From Lactarius indigo (taxonomy: Eukaryota > Basidiomycota > Agaricomycetes > Russulales > Russulaceae), in assembly GCA_025766275.1 (NCBI GenBank), contig JAFKAC010000183.1, forward strand, positions 1-64,000: DNA of 64,000 nucleotides, read 5' to 3'. The translations under genes were made by a program, and so were the position numbers. A model generated the notes under the pieces. It was not told where the DNA came from and ran no database searches. It was given only the letters and a program-made list of their open reading frames with translations. Positions 60,201-64,000 of the stretch are shown here, one piece after another. Positions within the stretch are counted from its first letter, which is position 1. Every line of letters begins with the position of its first letter.

Positions 60201-61483
60201 GTCAGGTGGCCGTTCGTTAGCATCGTGCCTCGCTGGCGGTGACTTGGACGGGTACGTAATTTGTCCTCAGACAGTTGGATACGCTCATAGATTACTGCCA
60301 GCGACACGTTTGACATCTACTACGCTAATCCAGACTTGCTTACTTCCATTAATGCGCCACCGGCTGAATATCCCCCGGGAGAAGTCTGGACACTGGATGA
60401 GCGACGAGGCGACGCAACTGTTGAGGATATTTGTGACTTCATTATCGAATTCATCAACTCTGACGTTATGGTACGTCTCAACATACGGCCGTGCCATCTT
60501 CGAACTGACATGTGATTGGCAGGGCCAGCTTGCGGACCGACACATTATTATTGCAGATCAGTCCAAGGTGCGCAGCTGCACCCGCTCCGTAGAAACGCTG
60601 TATACTCATCTGCCCACAGGACGGTGTGTTCGACGACCGGTGCATGAAGCTCGCGGAGCTGTGCAGCAAGGCAGTCGATTATGCAAAGAACGGGAAAAGG
60701 GTGGACCTCCGTGGCAATCTCCCCAAAACGCTGATCAGGCTCAAGCCAGACTGGCACAAAGCCGAGGTGACCGGCGCGCGCGACCTCGACTATTACGTGT
60801 CGGACCGTGCACTAGGAGAGCTATTCCGTAAAATCGACCTGTACGACCCGACCGAGCCCCTCCGGGGATTTCCGACCACACCCCCGGGCGATATCGCGCC
60901 GCTCGACGACGCAATTTCGCGTGCCCTCAAGCCGCTCGTGCATTACGCGCTCGTCGGCTTCACCTTTGGCTTCCGCGGGACCGCTAGATCGGGGTCACTA
61001 CCACCACCGAGCCGAAAACCGCCCCCTCCACCCTCGGCTCCGGGACCCGAGAACACACACGTGGAGAGGCTGCACGCGCGCTACACTCGCGAGATGCGAT
61101 GCATCTGCGCAACCCATACGCTCATCGAGGCGCCGGACGTGCGTCTGACAGAGGAGGAAGTCGTGCTGGGCACGATCCTCGCGAACTGCACGCAGCCGCG
61201 GTGGCGCTCGGATCGCGCGCAGCGCATGAAGCTGCAGTCCGAGACACTCGTGCGCGATATACGCGCGCACATCGTCCCGGGAGGAGGCTCACCGGTGACA
61301 CCTGCAATTGGGACCGGGGGGGAGTCGAAGGAGCGGCTGAAGGAGCGCTTGCGGAGCGCATGGGCGACGTGGGTGTGGGCGCAGTACCATCGAGACAGGG
61401 AGTATATCGAGAGCTTTGCGCTGATCGCGCTTGGGGTCGTCCTTGACTGTCTCAAGGGCCTCGGTGAGCTGCCCGATGTGTGA
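57209..61483 (+). CDS. RNA-dependent RNA polymerase, divergent copy 6
   Basis: Same family, intron positions and orientation as the array, but clearly diverged (start MEIELKGIDRGADICDVYEA). It carries SCHHVVITPSRILLEGP-like barrel motifs (LCHHVVITPSRILLEGP), GYKGVVVVDRML, QESMDKEPEYLKGTC, VIHPGD and SLASCLAGGDLDG-D; the catalytic motif spans intron 7 (60241-60252 joined to GACACGTTTGAC near 60302). The first three introns are 54, 57 and 60 nt, all multiples of three without stops, so the unspliced frame is open for 900 codons (57209-59911). A short duplication gives RPSTYQF then RPSAYQF (about 59166-59225). The C-terminal exon has a proline-rich insert (PPPSRKPPPPPSAP, about 61000-61040) where array copies have threonine-rich linkers. 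It ends ELPDV. It appears intact and is probably the older lineage. Confidence 0.88.
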
Positions 61484-61828
61484 AGTTTGCACCCTGAGTA
61501 GAGGATCTAACCATCGAGGAGATGGATATTGACTTGTATAAGTTAGTATAGGTCTGAAAGAGCAATGGTGGAAGTTGAGATGATGCTGTACGGCCGTACC
61601 CAAGGTGCCTGCTAGCACAGTCGCTCTGCTCGACCCAGCCTGCCACTCAGCGGATGAGCACATGAGACCCACTGTATCTGTCGCAGCCGTGACTAAATGC
61701 GAGCATCGGCGGTCTTATATTGACTATATGAATAGCTAACTGTCACAGTCCGTATTCTGTAGTTCGAGAATAAAAACACCGTCATGAGTCTATAATAGCT
61801 ACTGCAAATGCCTCACATCAGAAATTCT
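61484..61828. other. Convergent intergenic region between RdRP-6 and glutaminyl cyclase gene
   Basis: A short 3'-to-3' spacer with no gene. An AATAAAA signal on the plus strand near 61770 could serve RdRP-6 polyadenylation. No hairpin or repeat stands out. Confidence 0.45.
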
Positions 61829-63271
<1,443 letters not shown>

Positions 63272-63404
63272 GTTGGCCAGAGAGTTTTTTGAGCCGAAAC
63301 CTCGACACCGAGGGTGAGAAAAGAAAACGACGACACCTGTCGCGGTGTGCCAAGATGATGCTCTGCTTGAACGGTGATTACCCGTTTATTATGTAATGCC
63401 ATAG

Positions 63405-63410
63405 AAAAAA
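63405..63410 (-). terminator. RNA polymerase III terminator of tRNA-Val
   Basis: A run of six T on the minus strand begins two bases after the discriminator base of the tRNA, the usual Pol III stop. Confidence 0.8.
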
Positions 63411-63411
63411 T

Positions 63412-63485
63412 TGGTTCGACCCGGGTTCGAACCGGGGACCTTCTGTGTGTTAGACAGATGCGATAACCAACTACGCCATCGAACC
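63412..63485 (-). tRNA. tRNA-Val (anticodon AAC)
   Basis: A 74-nt cloverleaf on the minus strand: acceptor GGTTCGA pairs with TCGAACC; D-arm GCGTAGTTGGTTATCGC; anticodon stem TCTGT/ACAGA with loop CTAACAC, giving anticodon AAC (valine, read as IAC after editing); T-arm CCCGG-TTCGAAC-CCGGG; discriminator A. There is no intron. Box B (GGTTCGAAC) is intact. It lies between the glutaminyl cyclase and TRAPPC4 genes. Confidence 0.93.
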
Positions 63486-63576
63486 TCATTATGAGGGAAT
63501 TCGAATTTCACTCCTCTACCCGCCCTGCTTATCGTGAAGGCCAACCAACCCGTCGATTACAATTTCTCTATTTGCC

Positions 63577-64000
63577 ATGGCCATCTTTGGCTTGTGGGTA
63601 TGTGTCTCCTTTTCTTTCGTGACATCACTCAACATTATGAGTAGGTGATAAATAAAGCTGGCGGTCTTGTCTATCAACGCAACTTTGCCGGTAAGTGGGG
63701 GCAATATCACACTCGTCGGGGTATTCACAGCACTAGATGGTCTCACACAAATGACCTCCAACGAGTACCTTGTCCTTGCGGGCACGCTACACGGCATCCA
63801 CGCCATCACGAGCCGACTATCACCGACCGGCACGAGCTCTGGTGCACATGTCATCGAGGCAGAAACTTTCAAGATGAATATCTTCCTCACCGCTACGGGT
63901 ACGCCTCATCGTTCTTTTCCTGTGGGTAGCCACTAAGAATGCGTCACACAGGCACAAAGTTTGTGCTGCTCACATCCCTTGCCGAACCTTCTGCAAACGC
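63577..64000 (+). CDS. TRS23: TRAPP complex subunit TRAPPC4 / Trs23, 5' part (cut by window end)
   Basis: Core subunit of the TRAPP tethering complex, the Ypt1/Rab1 exchange factor at ER-Golgi membranes. Exons 63577-63597, 63645-63690, 63731-63898 and from 63952 give MAIFGLW-VINKAGGLVYQRNFA, then LDGLTQMTSNEYLVLAGTLH, GIHAITSRLSP, GAHVIEAETFKMNIFLTATG and TKFVLLTSLAEPSAN. These match the longin-fold signatures of TRAPPC4 (MAIFS--V-NKAGGLIYQ, TSNE, LFAIGSQLSP, METDTFKLH---TLTG-KFVV). The PDZ-like insert of the human protein is absent, as in short fungal forms. Introns are 47, 40 and 53 nt. The 3' end lies outside the window. Confidence 0.85.

Overview
This window looks like nuclear DNA from a filamentous basidiomycete, probably an Agaricomycete. 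The genes have many 50-60 nt GT-AG introns. The protein families are typical of that group: a subfamily-C GH45 endoglucanase, multi-intron P450s, a Goodbye-NACHT NLR and QDE-1-type RNA-dependent RNA polymerases (RdRPs). There are no bacterial operons and no CRISPR array, and I recognised no intact transposon. All exon joins below were read by eye from splice signals and from comparison between copies.

Layout. 1-17.3 kb is gene-poor and decayed. It holds a small two-strand-sheet-like hypothetical gene (3.5 kb), a heavily mutated RdRP relic (4.3-6.1 kb), and a tandem duplication of about 5.3 kb (6.65-12.0 and 12.1-17.3 kb) in which each unit carries one P450 on the minus strand. 17.4-20.0 kb is an ARMC8/Gid5 (Vid28) armadillo-repeat gene on the minus strand, divergent from the first RdRP. 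20.2-45.4 kb is the centrepiece: five head-to-tail, near full-length cellular RdRP genes. Each later unit also carries a decayed 5' fragment of the ARMC8 gene and the shared promoter, so the duplicated module was [ARMC8 5' end - bidirectional promoter - RdRP]. A truncated mitochondrial uL30 fragment sits between units 1 and 2. 48.0-54.8 kb is an inverted duplication of a GH45 gene flanking a C-terminally truncated Goodbye-NACHT NLR. 57.2-61.5 kb is a sixth, divergent RdRP in the same orientation. 61.8-64 kb returns to conserved housekeeping genes: an M28 glutaminyl cyclase-like protease, tRNA-Val(AAC) and the start of TRAPPC4/Trs23.

Function. The RdRPs carry the catalytic DLDGD motif (formed across an intron), an N-terminal conserved domain and the upstream double-psi barrel region. 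They should make dsRNA from single-stranded RNA in RNA silencing (quelling or sRNA amplification). Six copies plus a relic in 57 kb, with signs of a two-unit duplication, sequence exchange between copies, one broken splice donor and one polyglutamine insertion, indicate a rapidly evolving RNAi locus. The other genes (GID E3 ligase subunit, GH45, NLR, P450s) are not obviously part of one pathway with it.
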